Counted from the stretch's first letter, positions 8,005-16,940 are shown. The stretch is 64,000 nucleotides of DNA from JBDUDK01 sp040002995 (GCA_040002995.1 JBDUDK010000052.1:49195-113194), one strand, 5' to 3'. Program-made: numbers and translations. The notes: a model not told the origin generated them from the sequence alone.

Positions 8005-9255
8005 GCCTCGCTCCGTGCCAAGCCAGTAGCGCAACTTGTCGGCGAGCTCGGCCCGGCTGATCGGCTTGGCGAGGTAGTCGTCCATGCCGGCGTTGATGCA
8101 CCGCTCGCGATCGCCGGCCATGGCGTTGGCGGTGACGGCCACCACGGGCACCGATGTCGGGCTTACCGAATTGACGAGCTGACGCAGACGCTTGGTGGCC
8201 TCGAAGCCGTCCATCTCCGGCATGGCGCAGTCCATGAGCACGAGGTGATATTTCGTCGTCTGCAACTTCTCGAGCGCTTCGACTCCGTTGTTGGCCACGT
8301 CGACGTCGACGCCGCACAGCTCGAGCATGCGCACCACGACCATCTGGTTCACGGGATTGTCTTCGGCGACCAACACCCGGTACACACCGACCGGGAAGAT
8401 CAGGTTGCGGCTCGGCGCGCTGATCTCCATGGGGTCGGGTCTTGGGGCCGTGAGCGAGACGGTCTTCATAGCCTCGTACGGAATCTCGAACCAGAACGTC
8501 GTGCCGCGGCCGGGCTGGCTCTCGCAGTCGATGTGGCCGCCCATCATCCCGACGAGCTGCTTCGAGATCGACAAGCCCAGCCCGGAACCGCCGAACTTGC
8601 GCGTCGTCGACAGGTCGGCCTGCAGGAACGGTTGCCAAATGCGATCGCGCACTTCCGGATCGATACCTACCCCGGTGTCCATGACATCGAAACGAAGACA
8701 CGGGATGCCTTCGGCCATCAAGCGCTTGGTGACGACGATGGTGATGGAGCCGGTCTCGGTGAACTTGATCGCGTTGCCAATCAGGTTGATGAGCACCTGA
8801 CGCACGCGGGTGGGGTCGAGGCGGGCGATCGTGCGCGCTTCGGGCGCGATGTGGGCCTCGAGGAGCAACCACTTCGCGCGGGCGCTCGACGCCAGTCCGG
8901 CGATGACCTCGTCGAGAAGGCGGACCACGTCGACATCGGTCGTGTCCATCTCGAGGCGACCCGCCTCGATCTTGGAAAAGTCGAGGACGTCGTTGATGAG
9001 CTTGAGGAGGCTGAGTCCGCTCTCACGGATCGTCTCGGCGTAGCGGCGCTGCTCCGACAGGAGCGGCGTTTGGAGCAAGAGGTCGACCAAGCCGAGGATG
9101 CCGTTCATCGGCGTACGGATCTCGTGGCTCATGTTCGCCAGAAATTCGCTCTTCGCGCGGTTGGCGGCCTCTGCCGAAGTCTGGGCCTCACGTAGCTCCG
9201 CGAGACGACTGGCGAAGGTCTGTTCGAAGGCGTCCGTCGCCGCCACGTCGGTCAC
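7978..9255 (-). CDS. Hybrid histidine kinase/response regulator without a sensor domain
   Basis: 425 aa. A short N-terminal coiled segment (residues 1-35) runs straight into HisKA with the H-box FLANMSHEIRTPMNGILG, then HATPase_c (N box NLIGNAIKFTETG, G1 DTGVGIDPEVRD, G2 GSGLGLSISKQL), and after a linker a receiver domain (AEDNPVNQ..., phospho-acceptor Asp in LVLMDCAMPEMDG, conserved Lys in LAKPIS). There are no membrane segments, PAS or GAF domain, so the input must come through a partner or the coiled segment. GTG at 9255 is the first start; an upstream start would not add a recognisable domain. No phosphotransferase or output regulator lies beside it. Confidence 0.88.
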   Translation of the reverse strand: MTDVAATDAFEQTFASRLAELREAQTSAEAANRAKSEFLANMSHEIRTPMNGILGLVDLLLQTPLLSEQRRYAETIRESGLSLLKLINDVLDFSKIEAGRLEMDTTDVDVVRLLDEVIAGLASSARAKWLLLEAHIAPEARTIARLDPTRVRQVLINLIGNAIKFTETGSITIVVTKRLMAEGIPCLRFDVMDTGVGIDPEVRDRIWQPFLQADLSTTRKFGGSGLGLSISKQLVGMMGGHIDCESQPGRGTTFWFEIPYEAMKTVSLTAPRPDPMEISAPSRNLIFPVGVYRVLVAEDNPVNQMVVVRMLELCGVDVDVANNGVEALEKLQTTKYHLVLMDCAMPEMDGFEATKRLRQLVNSVSPTSVPVVAVTANAMAGDRERCINAGMDDYLAKPISRAELADKLRYWLGTERGSLAQKLMA

Positions 9256-9317
9256 CTGTTAATGGTCGGCTTTCGGGGCCGTTCGCTTAAGGGCCCGTTG
9301 ACGATCTCTTGATGAAA

Positions 9318-9361
9318 CCTGCGCGGTGGTGTGCCTGCGCGGTGGTGCCTGCGCGGTGGTG
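9318..9361. repeat. Three tandem copies of a 14-bp unit upstream of map
   Basis: CCTGCGCGGTGGTG occurs at 9318-9331, 9334-9347 and 9348-9361, with a 2-bp insertion after the first copy. The array ends 34 bp before the map start, within its likely leader. It may be a replication-slippage tract or protein-binding repeats. Confidence 0.8.
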
Positions 9362-9395
9362 AAGGTCGTTGCCCGTCCCGTAGCCTGGTTGCGCC

Positions 9396-10337
9396 ATGAC
9401 CACCGCCACCTCTCCGACCGTCCTGCAGTCGAACGATCCGTGCTGGTGCGGGAGCGGCCGTAAGTACAAGCGCTGTCACAAGCCGCTCGAGGGACGTGTT
9501 GTGGCCGGGGTGGTGAGTCCCCGGCGGTCGGTGCCGGAGGGCATAGTTCGTCCCCATTATTCGGAAACCGGCGAACCCGTCGCGTGGGACGAGCCCAGGG
9601 TCAAGTCCGCCGACGTGATCGAGCGGATGCGCATCGCTGGTCGGGCCGCGGCCGAGGTGTTGCGACTGGCGGGACTCAAGGTCGCCGTCGGCGTCACCAC
9701 CGACGAGATCGACGAGTACGTCCACGAACTCTCGATCGAGCGAGGCGCGTATCCGAGCCCGCTCAACTACCGCCATTTTCCCAAGAGCGTGTGCACGAGT
9801 GTCAACGAAGTGATCTGCCACGGCATCCCCGATTCCCGCGCGCTCCGCGACGGCGACATCGTCAATATCGACGTGACGCTGTTCATGAACGGTGTGCACG
9901 GTGACACCAACGCGACGTTCTTCGTGGGCGACGTCGATCCTGAGTCACGACGGCTCGTGAGCGTCACCGAGGAGTGCATGTGGCGGGGCATCGAGGCGGT
10001 GCGCCCGGGGCATCCGGTGAACGACATCGGCCGCGCCATCCAGGACCACGCGAAGCGCAACCGCTTCGAGGTGATCCGCGCGTTCATCGGCCACGGCATC
10101 GGCGAGCAGTTCCACACCGACCTCCAGATCCTGCACTACTACGACGCCAACGCGACCACGGTCATGCGGCCCGGTATGACGTTCACGATTGAGCCGATGA
10201 TCTCCGCGGGCACGTGGAAGCACCAGATCTGGCACGACGGCTGGACCGCGGTCACCCCCGACGGCAAGCGCGTTGCGCAGTTCGAGCACACGATCCTCGT
10301 CACCGACGACGGTGCCGAGGTGCTCACCAAGGAATAG
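9396..10337 (+). CDS. map: Type I methionine aminopeptidase with N-terminal SEC-C zinc motif
   Basis: 313 aa. Residues 11-26 contain DPCWCGSGRKYKRCHK, a SEC-C type zinc-binding motif, followed by the pita-bread catalytic domain. Metal ligands are visible as two aspartates in NIDVTLFMNGVHGDTNATFF, His in FIGHGIGEQFH, Glu in FTIEPMI and Glu in QFEHTILV. It removes the initiator Met from nascent proteins; the SEC-C module may tether it to the ribosome, as in mycobacterial and eukaryotic forms (established for the family, inferred here). ATG at 9396 keeps the zinc motif intact. Confidence 0.95.
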   Translation: MTTATSPTVLQSNDPCWCGSGRKYKRCHKPLEGRVVAGVVSPRRSVPEGIVRPHYSETGEPVAWDEPRVKSADVIERMRIAGRAAAEVLRLAGLKVAVGVTTDEIDEYVHELSIERGAYPSPLNYRHFPKSVCTSVNEVICHGIPDSRALRDGDIVNIDVTLFMNGVHGDTNATFFVGDVDPESRRLVSVTEECMWRGIEAVRPGHPVNDIGRAIQDHAKRNRFEVIRAFIGHGIGEQFHTDLQILHYYDANATTVMRPGMTFTIEPMISAGTWKHQIWHDGWTAVTPDGKRVAQFEHTILVTDDGAEVLTKE

Positions 10338-10341
10338 CGGT

Positions 10342-11706
10342 TCAACGGACTCGCGCCCGCCACCACGCGTCGGCGTCATGCGTTCCGTACGCGTCACCCA
10401 TGGCGTGAGCGGCACTTAGTACGTCGCCATCCCGCAGGAACAATGTCGCTACGTCCCAAGGACGGTCGGGCAAGGGGAGTGACATCAGCAGTCGAGCCGT
10501 CGGTCGCAGGACGGCCGGCGACAGACCGGTGCCGAGGGTGCGCGCGGCGAGCCACGCCGACGCCACGGGAGACGACAACACCGCGGCAATGCTCCACGGG
10601 TCGGCTCCTGTAACCGTGATGACCGGCACCGACGGCAGCCACGCTCCCCTGGCGTCGACGACCGCCTCGATTACGGGTGTCTGCGTGGCGACGAGCACCT
10701 TAGGCACGAGCCGGCGGGTGGCCCACTGGCGCAGATCCGGACTCAGGCGATCGAGCGTGACTCGAGGCGCGCGATAGGCGGACTTCGCGAAGCGGGCCGG
10801 CCGGTCGCCCCATGCGCTGTGCCCGACATCGATGAGCCCGCTTGTGACGAGCGGAGGCCCGTCGCCGTCGTCGGACACTGCGCCGATCAGGCCGTAGTAC
10901 TGATCACGAAAGTCGGCGGTGGCGGCGGCGATGTCGCCCAGGACCCTCCTGGTCTTCACCTCGACGGCGGGCACACCGACCAGGTCGGCGACGAGCGTCG
11001 ACCACGGTCCGATCAGCGGCGGCTCGATGGAGCCGGTGGCGGTGAACGCGGCGCCGTACGTGCGGGTTACGGGCATGGCTCGGCCGCCTCTCTCGAACGT
11101 GGCCACCACGACGTGCACGCTCGCGTCGTCGAACATCATTTCCGGCGCGAACCAGAGAGACCGGAAGGCCGATCGCTCGAGGGCGCGGCACCGAATCTTG
11201 TGAGCGTCGCGGGCGGCCAGCAGCGATTGGGGGAGCACCAAGCCGATGCGGCCGCCGTCCGGCCGGGCCAGCGTGATCGCGCGGTCGAGGAACAACGCGG
11301 CGGTATCGGCGTAGCCATCGCCCTTGGCTTCGGCGCGTGCCGTGCGCCGGCGCAACTGGCCGAGGAACGGGGGATTGCCGACGACCACGTCGAACGGCGC
11401 GCCGAGGTCGGCCACGAGCCCGTCGCCTTCGACAACCGTCGCGTGTTGTGCGGCCACGGTCGCCGCTACCGGGTCGACATCTATTCCGAACAGGCAGGGA
11501 CGCGGATCGATGCCGAAGCGCTCTCGGATGCGACGCCCCGCCGCAACGAGGAAGGCACCGTCGCCGCACGCGGGATCGAGCACCCGCAGGCCGTCGGCCG
11601 ACCTCCGCGACGCGAGCACGGGCTCGAGCGTCTGATCGAGGACGTGCTCAACGATCGGCGCGGGGGTGTACCAGGCGCCCAGGGCCCGTCGGGTTTCGTT
11701 GTCCAC
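10342..11706 (-). CDS. N6-adenine DNA methyltransferase, TaqI/Eco57I-like, orphan
   Basis: 454 aa. The SAM motif I VLDPACGDGAFLVAAGRRI and catalytic motif IV VVGNPPFLGQL mark a gamma-class N6-adenine methyltransferase; the C-terminal half resembles the target-recognition region of M.TaqI-like enzymes. There is no endonuclease motif in the chain and no restriction gene beside it: neighbours are map (convergent) and coaA (divergent). It may be a solitary regulatory or protective methylase or the remnant of a restriction-modification system. Target sequence cannot be predicted. Confidence 0.82.
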   Translation of the reverse strand: MDNETRRALGAWYTPAPIVEHVLDQTLEPVLASRRSADGLRVLDPACGDGAFLVAAGRRIRERFGIDPRPCLFGIDVDPVAATVAAQHATVVEGDGLVADLGAPFDVVVGNPPFLGQLRRRTARAEAKGDGYADTAALFLDRAITLARPDGGRIGLVLPQSLLAARDAHKIRCRALERSAFRSLWFAPEMMFDDASVHVVVATFERGGRAMPVTRTYGAAFTATGSIEPPLIGPWSTLVADLVGVPAVEVKTRRVLGDIAAATADFRDQYYGLIGAVSDDGDGPPLVTSGLIDVGHSAWGDRPARFAKSAYRAPRVTLDRLSPDLRQWATRRLVPKVLVATQTPVIEAVVDARGAWLPSVPVITVTGADPWSIAAVLSSPVASAWLAARTLGTGLSPAVLRPTARLLMSLPLPDRPWDVATLFLRDGDVLSAAHAMGDAYGTHDADAWWRARVR

Positions 11707-11746
11707 TAGGTGTCGGAGTCTGGCAGCCCGCTACGGTGCTCGGCCG

Positions 11747-12664
11747 GTGCCTGCGACCCGCTACGAGACGTTCAGCCGTGCGGAGTGGGCCAGATTGCGG
11801 GCGTCGACGTCGCTCACCCTCACGGAAGCCGACCTCGAGAACCTCCGGGGCATAAACGACCGCGTGAGCCTCGACGATGTCGCCGATGTTTTCCTACCCC
11901 TGTCGCGCCTGCTCAACCTCTACGTCTCGGGCACGCAGAACCTGCAACAGGTGACGGCCACGTTCGTCGGGGGGCTCGCGCCCAAGGTGCCGTATGTGAT
12001 CGGGATGGCCGGCAGCGTCGCGGTTGGCAAGAGCACGACGGCTCGCATCCTGCAGGCCCTGCTGTCGCGCTGGCCCGATCATCCGCAGGTCGACCTCGTG
12101 ACCACCGACGGATTCCTTTTCCCGAACGAGACGCTCGAGGCGCGCCGTCTTCTGAACCGCAAGGGCTTTCCCGAGAGCTACGACGTCCGCCGGCTGATCT
12201 CGTTCCTGGCCGACGTCAAGTCGGGGGAGGCGATGGTCGAGGCGCCGTTGTACTCCCACGTGGTGTACGACGTGTTACCCGACGTGCAGATTGTGCGCCG
12301 TCCGGACATCTTGATCCTCGAGGGCATCAACGTGCTGCAGGTGTCCGCGGGCACCACCGAGTTCGTCAGCGACTTCTTCGATTTTTCGATCTACGTCGAT
12401 GCCGACGAAGCCGACATCGAGCAGTGGTACGTGGAGCGCTTCCTTACGCTGTGCGAGACGGTGTTCCGTCGCGACGACTCCTACTTCCATCGTTTCGCCC
12501 ATCTCTCCCACGACGAAGCCGTCTCCACCGCGAAGACCATCTGGCGCGAGATCAACGGCAAGAACCTCACCGAGAACATCCTGCCGACTCGAGAACGGGC
12601 GTCGCTCATCCTGCGCAAGGGTAAAGGTCATTCCGTCACAGAGGTCCAGCTGCGCAAGCTCTGA
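11747..12664 (+). CDS. coaA: Pantothenate kinase, type I
   Basis: 305 aa from the GTG at 11747. The start was chosen because the preceding in-frame residues overlap the divergent methyltransferase and do not resemble CoaA, while from here the protein aligns end to end in my memory of mycobacterial CoaA: SxAEWARLRASTSLTLTE, P-loop GSVAVGKSTTARIL, VDLVTTDGFLFPN, RKGFPESYD, PDILILEGINVLQ, ENILPTRERASLILRKG. It phosphorylates pantothenate in the first step of CoA synthesis and is normally feedback-inhibited by CoA. Its stop abuts the stop of the convergent ABC permease with no gap. Confidence 0.96.
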   Translation: MPATRYETFSRAEWARLRASTSLTLTEADLENLRGINDRVSLDDVADVFLPLSRLLNLYVSGTQNLQQVTATFVGGLAPKVPYVIGMAGSVAVGKSTTARILQALLSRWPDHPQVDLVTTDGFLFPNETLEARRLLNRKGFPESYDVRRLISFLADVKSGEAMVEAPLYSHVVYDVLPDVQIVRRPDILILEGINVLQVSAGTTEFVSDFFDFSIYVDADEADIEQWYVERFLTLCETVFRRDDSYFHRFAHLSHDEAVSTAKTIWREINGKNLTENILPTRERASLILRKGKGHSVTEVQLRKL

Positions 12665-13438
12665 TCAGAGGTCGCGCCGCCTGAAGACCGACGTGGCCAA
12701 GGCCGTGAGACCAATCGTGTATGCCGCCAACGTGAGCCCGGCCTGCAGTGTCGAATGACCGACCTGTCCGTGTTCCAGGCGATGGCCGGTAAGGAAGACG
12801 ACGGCGTTGTCGGTAAGCAGCCATGATCTGGAACTCTTCACGAAGCCGCGCAGGAAACCCTCGACGAGGTTGAGGTAAAGAAAGGCGATGCCGGTAGCGG
12901 CGCTCGTAGTGCGGGCCACGAGCGCGATGAGCGCGCCGAGCGCGCCGGCCATCGCGATGACGGCAGAGCCCCTGAGCGTGCCTCCACTGAGCGCCCGCCA
13001 AAACTTGGAATCGGTGCCGGCCGTCGAACCCTTCGACACGATGACGGGCAGGAGCGACGCGGCAAACAGCGCTTCGAGCACGAGCGCCAGCACCGCGGCC
13101 ACGATGGCAGGAGCGGCGATCTTGGTGACCGCGACACGAACCCTGCGACTCTCCCACGTAAGAAGCGTGGGGACGGTGCCGCTCTTCCACTCCGCCCCGA
13201 CCATCGAGGAGCCGAAGACGAGTGCGCCGAGAATGGCGATCGTAATGGCGATGAGCAGAACGGGATCGCCCTGATCACGCGGCGGCCACAGGTCGACGAG
13301 GTTGATCGGGTCGGTGTCTTTGACGTTGACCAGGGTCAGCACAAGTGTGAGGAGACAGCCGATTACCGCCGCGAAGGCCAGGATCCACAACAGACGGCGG
13401 TGCAAACAGCGGACGAGCTCGACACGGAGGATTCTCAT
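12665..13438 (-). CDS. ABC-2 type transporter permease
   Basis: 257 aa from ATG 13438 (MRILRVELVRCLHRRLLWIL). About six hydrophobic segments are visible, including WILAFAAVIGCLLTLVLTLV, LLIAITIAILGALVFGSSM and a C-terminal LAAYTIGLTALATSVF; the cytoplasmic GAEWKSGTVPTLLTW region is typical of ABC-2 permeases coupled to an ATPase. Its start overlaps the stop of the upstream ATPase (ATGA), so the two form one exporter. Substrate unknown; antibiotic or lipid export are the usual roles of this subfamily. Confidence 0.87.
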   Translation of the reverse strand: MRILRVELVRCLHRRLLWILAFAAVIGCLLTLVLTLVNVKDTDPINLVDLWPPRDQGDPVLLIAITIAILGALVFGSSMVGAEWKSGTVPTLLTWESRRVRVAVTKIAAPAIVAAVLALVLEALFAASLLPVIVSKGSTAGTDSKFWRALSGGTLRGSAVIAMAGALGALIALVARTTSAATGIAFLYLNLVEGFLRGFVKSSRSWLLTDNAVVFLTGHRLEHGQVGHSTLQAGLTLAAYTIGLTALATSVFRRRDL

Positions 13439-14355
13439 GGCGTCGGGTCGCCCGTGAGCTCGAGGAACACGTCCTCGAGGCTCACGTCGTCGGCGCGCAG
13501 CTCGCTGAGCCACAGCCCTTCGCGCCCAAGCACCTCGGTGACGCGGGCCGCGTCGGCCGGGGCCGCGGCGACCGAGAGCGCGTCGCCGCGGTTTTCCACG
13601 AAGAAACCGGCGGCCATCAACGTGGCCGCGCCGGCGGCCAGGTCGTCGAGCCGAACCGTGAGGCGGGTCGGCTCGCGCCCGGACAGCACCTCGCGCACGG
13701 TTCCCGACGCCACGCAACGACCACGCGTGAGGATTGCCACTCGATCACACATCTGCTGCACTTCAGAGAGGATGTGGCTCGAAATGAATACCGTCCGGCC
13801 CTCGGCGCCCAGCGCCCTGATGAGCTCGCGGATCTCGCGGATACCGGCGGGGTCGAGGCCGTTGGCCGGCTCATCGAGAATCAGCAGCGCGGGATCGCGC
13901 AGCAACGCGGCCGCGATGCCGAGGCGCTGGCGCATCCCGAGCGAGTAGTTCTTGGCGAGATCATCGGCCCTGTCGGCGAGGCCGACCCGCTCGAGCGCGT
14001 CGGTCACCGCCGATGGTCCGATGCCCTGCGTCATACCGAGGAGGCGCAGGTTGGTACGACCTGACTGTGTGGGGAACATCATCGGCGTCTCGACGACGGA
14101 ACCGATGCGGGGCAGCACGTCGGCCAGCGTGCGGCTGGAGTCGACCCCGAGGATGCGGCAGCGGCCCTTGGTCGGCCGCACGAGGCCGAGCAGGCAGCGG
14201 ATGGTGGTCGTCTTGCCCGAGCCGTTCGGACCGAGGAATCCGAACACGCCGCCCTCGGGCACGGTGAGATCGAGGTATTCCACCGCTACCGATCGCCGAC
14301 CCCGCCAGTTGCGGTACTCCTTGGCCAGGCCCTCCACCTCGATGATGCTGGCCAC
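13435..14355 (-). CDS. ABC transporter ATP-binding protein
   Basis: 306 aa. Walker A GPNGSGKTTTIR, Q-loop region, signature YSLGMRQRLGIAAALL, Walker B LLILDEPANGLDPAG and switch His in VFISSHI are all intact. The C-terminal ~80 residues (LTVRLDDLAAGAATL...) form the regulatory extension of DrrA/CcmA-type export ATPases. It is translationally coupled to the ABC-2 permease by a 4-bp overlap and is preceded on the same strand by an SDR gene 56 bp away. Confidence 0.93.
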   Translation of the reverse strand: MASIIEVEGLAKEYRNWRGRRSVAVEYLDLTVPEGGVFGFLGPNGSGKTTTIRCLLGLVRPTKGRCRILGVDSSRTLADVLPRIGSVVETPMMFPTQSGRTNLRLLGMTQGIGPSAVTDALERVGLADRADDLAKNYSLGMRQRLGIAAALLRDPALLILDEPANGLDPAGIREIRELIRALGAEGRTVFISSHILSEVQQMCDRVAILTRGRCVASGTVREVLSGREPTRLTVRLDDLAAGAATLMAAGFFVENRGDALSVAAAPADAARVTEVLGREGLWLSELRADDVSLEDVFLELTGDPTP

Positions 14356-14411
14356 GAAGCAGAGTCTGGCAGGGGCTGTTCATGAATCGAGGGTCAGGCA
14401 CCAATCGCGCG

Positions 14412-15173
14412 TCAGGGCGTGCCGCCATCGACGGGCAAGATCGCACCGGTGGTGAAGCTTGACGCTGCGCTCGCAAAGTACAACGCGGCGCCGACGATCT
14501 CGTCGGGTTCGCCACCGCGCCGCAGCGCCATCGTCGTCTCGGCGCGAGCCGTGAAGGCCTCCATGTCCCAGGCCTTGGAGATGTCGGTGAGGAACGGGCC
14601 GGCCTGGATGCAGTTGACGCGGACACTCGGACCGAACGCATGGGCGAATGCACGCGTCATCGCGTTCAGGCCGGCCTTGGCCGCCGCGTACGGAATGACA
14701 TCGGGTGTGGGCCGCGTCGCCGCGCCACTCGAGATGTTGATGATCGATCCGCCGGCGCCTGCCGCCATCCGCGTGCCAATCGCCGCCATGAGACGAAACG
14801 GTCCTTTGAGGTTGACATCGAGGACTTTGTCGTACAGCGCCTCGGTGACTTGATCGACGGACGGGTACAGCGGTGACATCCCCGCGTTGTTCACAAGAAT
14901 GTCGATACGGCCGAATCGCGCGTAGGCGGCTTCTGTGAGCGCGTCGACGTCGGTCCAACTCCCAACATGGCAGGCGACGGGAAGGGCCTGGCGCCCGAGT
15001 GCGGCGACCTCGGCCGCTGTCTCCTCGCACGACGCCAGTTTGCGCGACGCGATCACGACATCGGCGCCCGCCCGCGCGAACGCCAACACCATGGCGCGCC
15101 CGAGGCCCCTACTCCCGCCCGTTACGAGGGCGACCTTGTCGGACAGATCGAAGAGGAGCGGCGTCGACGGCAT
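14412..15173 (-). CDS. SDR family oxidoreductase
   Basis: 253 aa from ATG 15173 (MPSTPLLFDLSDKVALVTGG); an in-frame ATG at 15182 would add three residues and neither has a strong ribosome site. Classical short-chain dehydrogenase motifs: TGGSRGLGRA (cofactor loop), NNAG, catalytic Ser in NISSGA, YAAAKAG (Tyr-x3-Lys), and the closing VDGGTP. The residues after beta-2 (ASRK) suggest NADP(H). Substrate unknown. It precedes the ABC exporter genes on the same strand and follows the HAD gene by 37 bp. Confidence 0.9.
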   Translation of the reverse strand: MPSTPLLFDLSDKVALVTGGSRGLGRAMVLAFARAGADVVIASRKLASCEETAAEVAALGRQALPVACHVGSWTDVDALTEAAYARFGRIDILVNNAGMSPLYPSVDQVTEALYDKVLDVNLKGPFRLMAAIGTRMAAGAGGSIINISSGAATRPTPDVIPYAAAKAGLNAMTRAFAHAFGPSVRVNCIQAGPFLTDISKAWDMEAFTARAETTMALRRGGEPDEIVGAALYFASAASSFTTGAILPVDGGTP

Positions 15174-15210
15174 GGTGCGCATCGTGGCACCGCTCGCGCC
15201 CGTCCCGAAA

Positions 15211-15912
15211 TCAGCGGGGTATGGGCGAGCGCGCCTCGAGCCACGCGGGCAGGTCACGAATTGACGCGAGCGTTGGCACAGAGCCGTCGTGGTCGGCGTG
15301 TTCGTGGGCCCAGGTCGTGTGGTACGGGATGTGCACGGCCCGGCCCCCGATGGCGAGCACCGGCAGAACGTCGGAGCGCACCGAGTTCCCCACCATCAAG
15401 AAGCGATCGGCCGGCACGTGGGCCCGCTCCAGCAGACGGCGATAGGTCAACTCGTCCTTCTCGCTCACGATCTCGATCGCGTCGAAGAGGTCGGCGAGGC
15501 CCGACCCGGCCACCTTGTGCTCCTGATGCATGAGGTCGCCCTTCGTGACGATTACCAGGCGGCGGCCCGAGGTACTCAGTTCCGTCACGACGTCGGCCAC
15601 GCCTTCGAGCAGCTCCACCGGATGGGTCAGGATCCATCGGCCGAATCCCACCAGGTCTTGGATGACCGCCGCCGGTACCCGACCGTCGGTCAGTTCGATG
15701 GCCGTCTCGATCAACGACAGCGTGAACCCCTTGGCGCCGTAGCCGAACACCTCGAGGTTGCTGCGCTCGGTCGTTTCCAGGGCGCGCTGAACATCGATGC
15801 CGGTGGGTAGATACGGACCGAGCAGCTCGCCGAAACGATCCTGGGTGACGGTGAAGTAGTCCTCGTTGCGCCACAGCGTGTCGTCGCCGTCGAGACCGAT
15901 GAGCTCGATCAT
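15211..15912 (-). CDS. HAD-superfamily hydrolase
   Basis: 233 aa from ATG 15912. Motif I DGDDTLW (nucleophile Asp in LDGDDTLWRNEDYF), motif II Thr in LVIVTKGD, motif III Lys in the VSEKDELTY region and motif IV GNSVRSDVLP define a HAD phosphatase with an alpha-helical cap. The phosphorylated substrate is not predictable. The start overlaps the stop of the upstream double-GNAT gene (ATGA), so the two are translated together; a phosphatase coupled to an acetyltransferase may act on one metabolite. Confidence 0.88.
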   Translation of the reverse strand: MIELIGLDGDDTLWRNEDYFTVTQDRFGELLGPYLPTGIDVQRALETTERSNLEVFGYGAKGFTLSLIETAIELTDGRVPAAVIQDLVGFGRWILTHPVELLEGVADVVTELSTSGRRLVIVTKGDLMHQEHKVAGSGLADLFDAIEIVSEKDELTYRRLLERAHVPADRFLMVGNSVRSDVLPVLAIGGRAVHIPYHTTWAHEHADHDGSVPTLASIRDLPAWLEARSPIPR

Positions 15913-16904
15913 GAGCCGGGGGTTTCTTCCGCGAGCCGCTTCTGGAACATGACCTGGCCGTGGCCCACCGGGAAGTCGTCGAACTGCCCGACCTCGGTGT
16001 AGCCGAGCCGGCGGTACAGCTCGGGCGCCTGGAACGTGTGGGTGTCGAGTACGACGTTGGCACATCCGCGGTCGCGGGCTACCTGCTCGGCCACGAGCAC
16101 CAGACGGCTGCCGAGGCCCTCGCCGCGCCGGGGTTGATCGACCCAGAGGTTGACGATCTTGGCCGTGCCACCCCAGGTGAATCCGCTGATGCCGGCGATC
16201 ACGCGACCGTGCGCGTTGTGGATCAAGCCCGTGAACCCCCGCCCGTCACGGTAACCCGTGGCCGCCACATTGAACTCGTAGAGACGGTCCTCGAGGAGCT
16301 CGATGTCGCCCCAGTGGAGGTCGTCGTGCCAGTCGATCCGATCCGCGACGAGTGCCGACCATTGACGCGCCAGCAGCGCGTAGAGAAATTCGCTGCGCCA
16401 CTCGCCTGCGGCCCACGCGCTATCGATGCAGTGCCCTTCGCGGCGAAAGCCGTGCGCCTCGAGCACGCGATGACTGGCTGCGTTGTCGACATCGGCCCGC
16501 GCAATCAGGCGTTGCTTACTGAGCTTTTCAAAGAGGTACGTGATCAGGGCGCCGACGGCCTCTGTGGCCAGGCCCTGGCCCTGGTACTCGGGCGCGACCG
16601 TGAAGCCGATCTCACAAGCTCGAGCCTCGTCGGCGTCGGGATGGAAGCCGAGGTCGCCGATGACCGCTCCGGTGGCGCGCAACGTGATCGCGAGTTGGTA
16701 CCACGCGCCGGGCGTATCGGGGTGGCTCGCCGCCATCTCCTTGATCAACGCGTTGGCACGGCCGATCGAGAACCCCTCGTCCCATCCCTGGAAGCGCGCC
16801 ACCTCAGGGCGAGCGCGGTACGCGGCGATTTCGTCGGCGTCGCTCGGAACGAGCCGCCGCAGGATCAGCCGTTCGGTCTCGATCGAAGCGAATTCTTTGT
16901 CCAT
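15909..16904 (-). CDS. Tandem GNAT acetyltransferase (two GNAT domains fused)
   Basis: 331 aa from ATG 16904 (MDKEFASIETERLILRRLV). Residues ~1-180 are a RimJ/RimL-type GNAT domain (acetyl-CoA loop APEYQGQGLATEAV, followed by NAASHRVLEAHGF). Residues ~185-325 are a second, different GNAT domain (acetyl-CoA loop DQPRRGEGLGSRLV, then APELYRRLGYTEVG). Both acetyl-CoA loops look intact, so both may be active, perhaps on different groups. A longer frame extends antisense through the DCase gene and was rejected. Start lies directly opposite the DCase start region, leaving almost no intergenic space for two promoters. Confidence 0.88.
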   Translation of the reverse strand: MDKEFASIETERLILRRLVPSDADEIAAYRARPEVARFQGWDEGFSIGRANALIKEMAASHPDTPGAWYQLAITLRATGAVIGDLGFHPDADEARACEIGFTVAPEYQGQGLATEAVGALITYLFEKLSKQRLIARADVDNAASHRVLEAHGFRREGHCIDSAWAAGEWRSEFLYALLARQWSALVADRIDWHDDLHWGDIELLEDRLYEFNVAATGYRDGRGFTGLIHNAHGRVIAGISGFTWGGTAKIVNLWVDQPRRGEGLGSRLVLVAEQVARDRGCANVVLDTHTFQAPELYRRLGYTEVGQFDDFPVGHGQVMFQKRLAEETPGS

Positions 16905-16940
16905 ATGGGGGCAACCATGGTGACACGCGAGACTGGTGTC

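Noticed and set aside
11666..11746. N-terminal extension of the pantothenate kinase frame
   Set aside because: These 27 codons overlap the start of the divergent methyltransferase and are not present in CoaA relatives; GTG 11747 gives a normal-length enzyme.
13439..13717. N-terminal extension of the ABC permease frame
   Set aside because: It is Arg-rich, lies antisense-phase within the ATPase gene, and lacks membrane character; ATG 13438 with an ATGA overlap is better.
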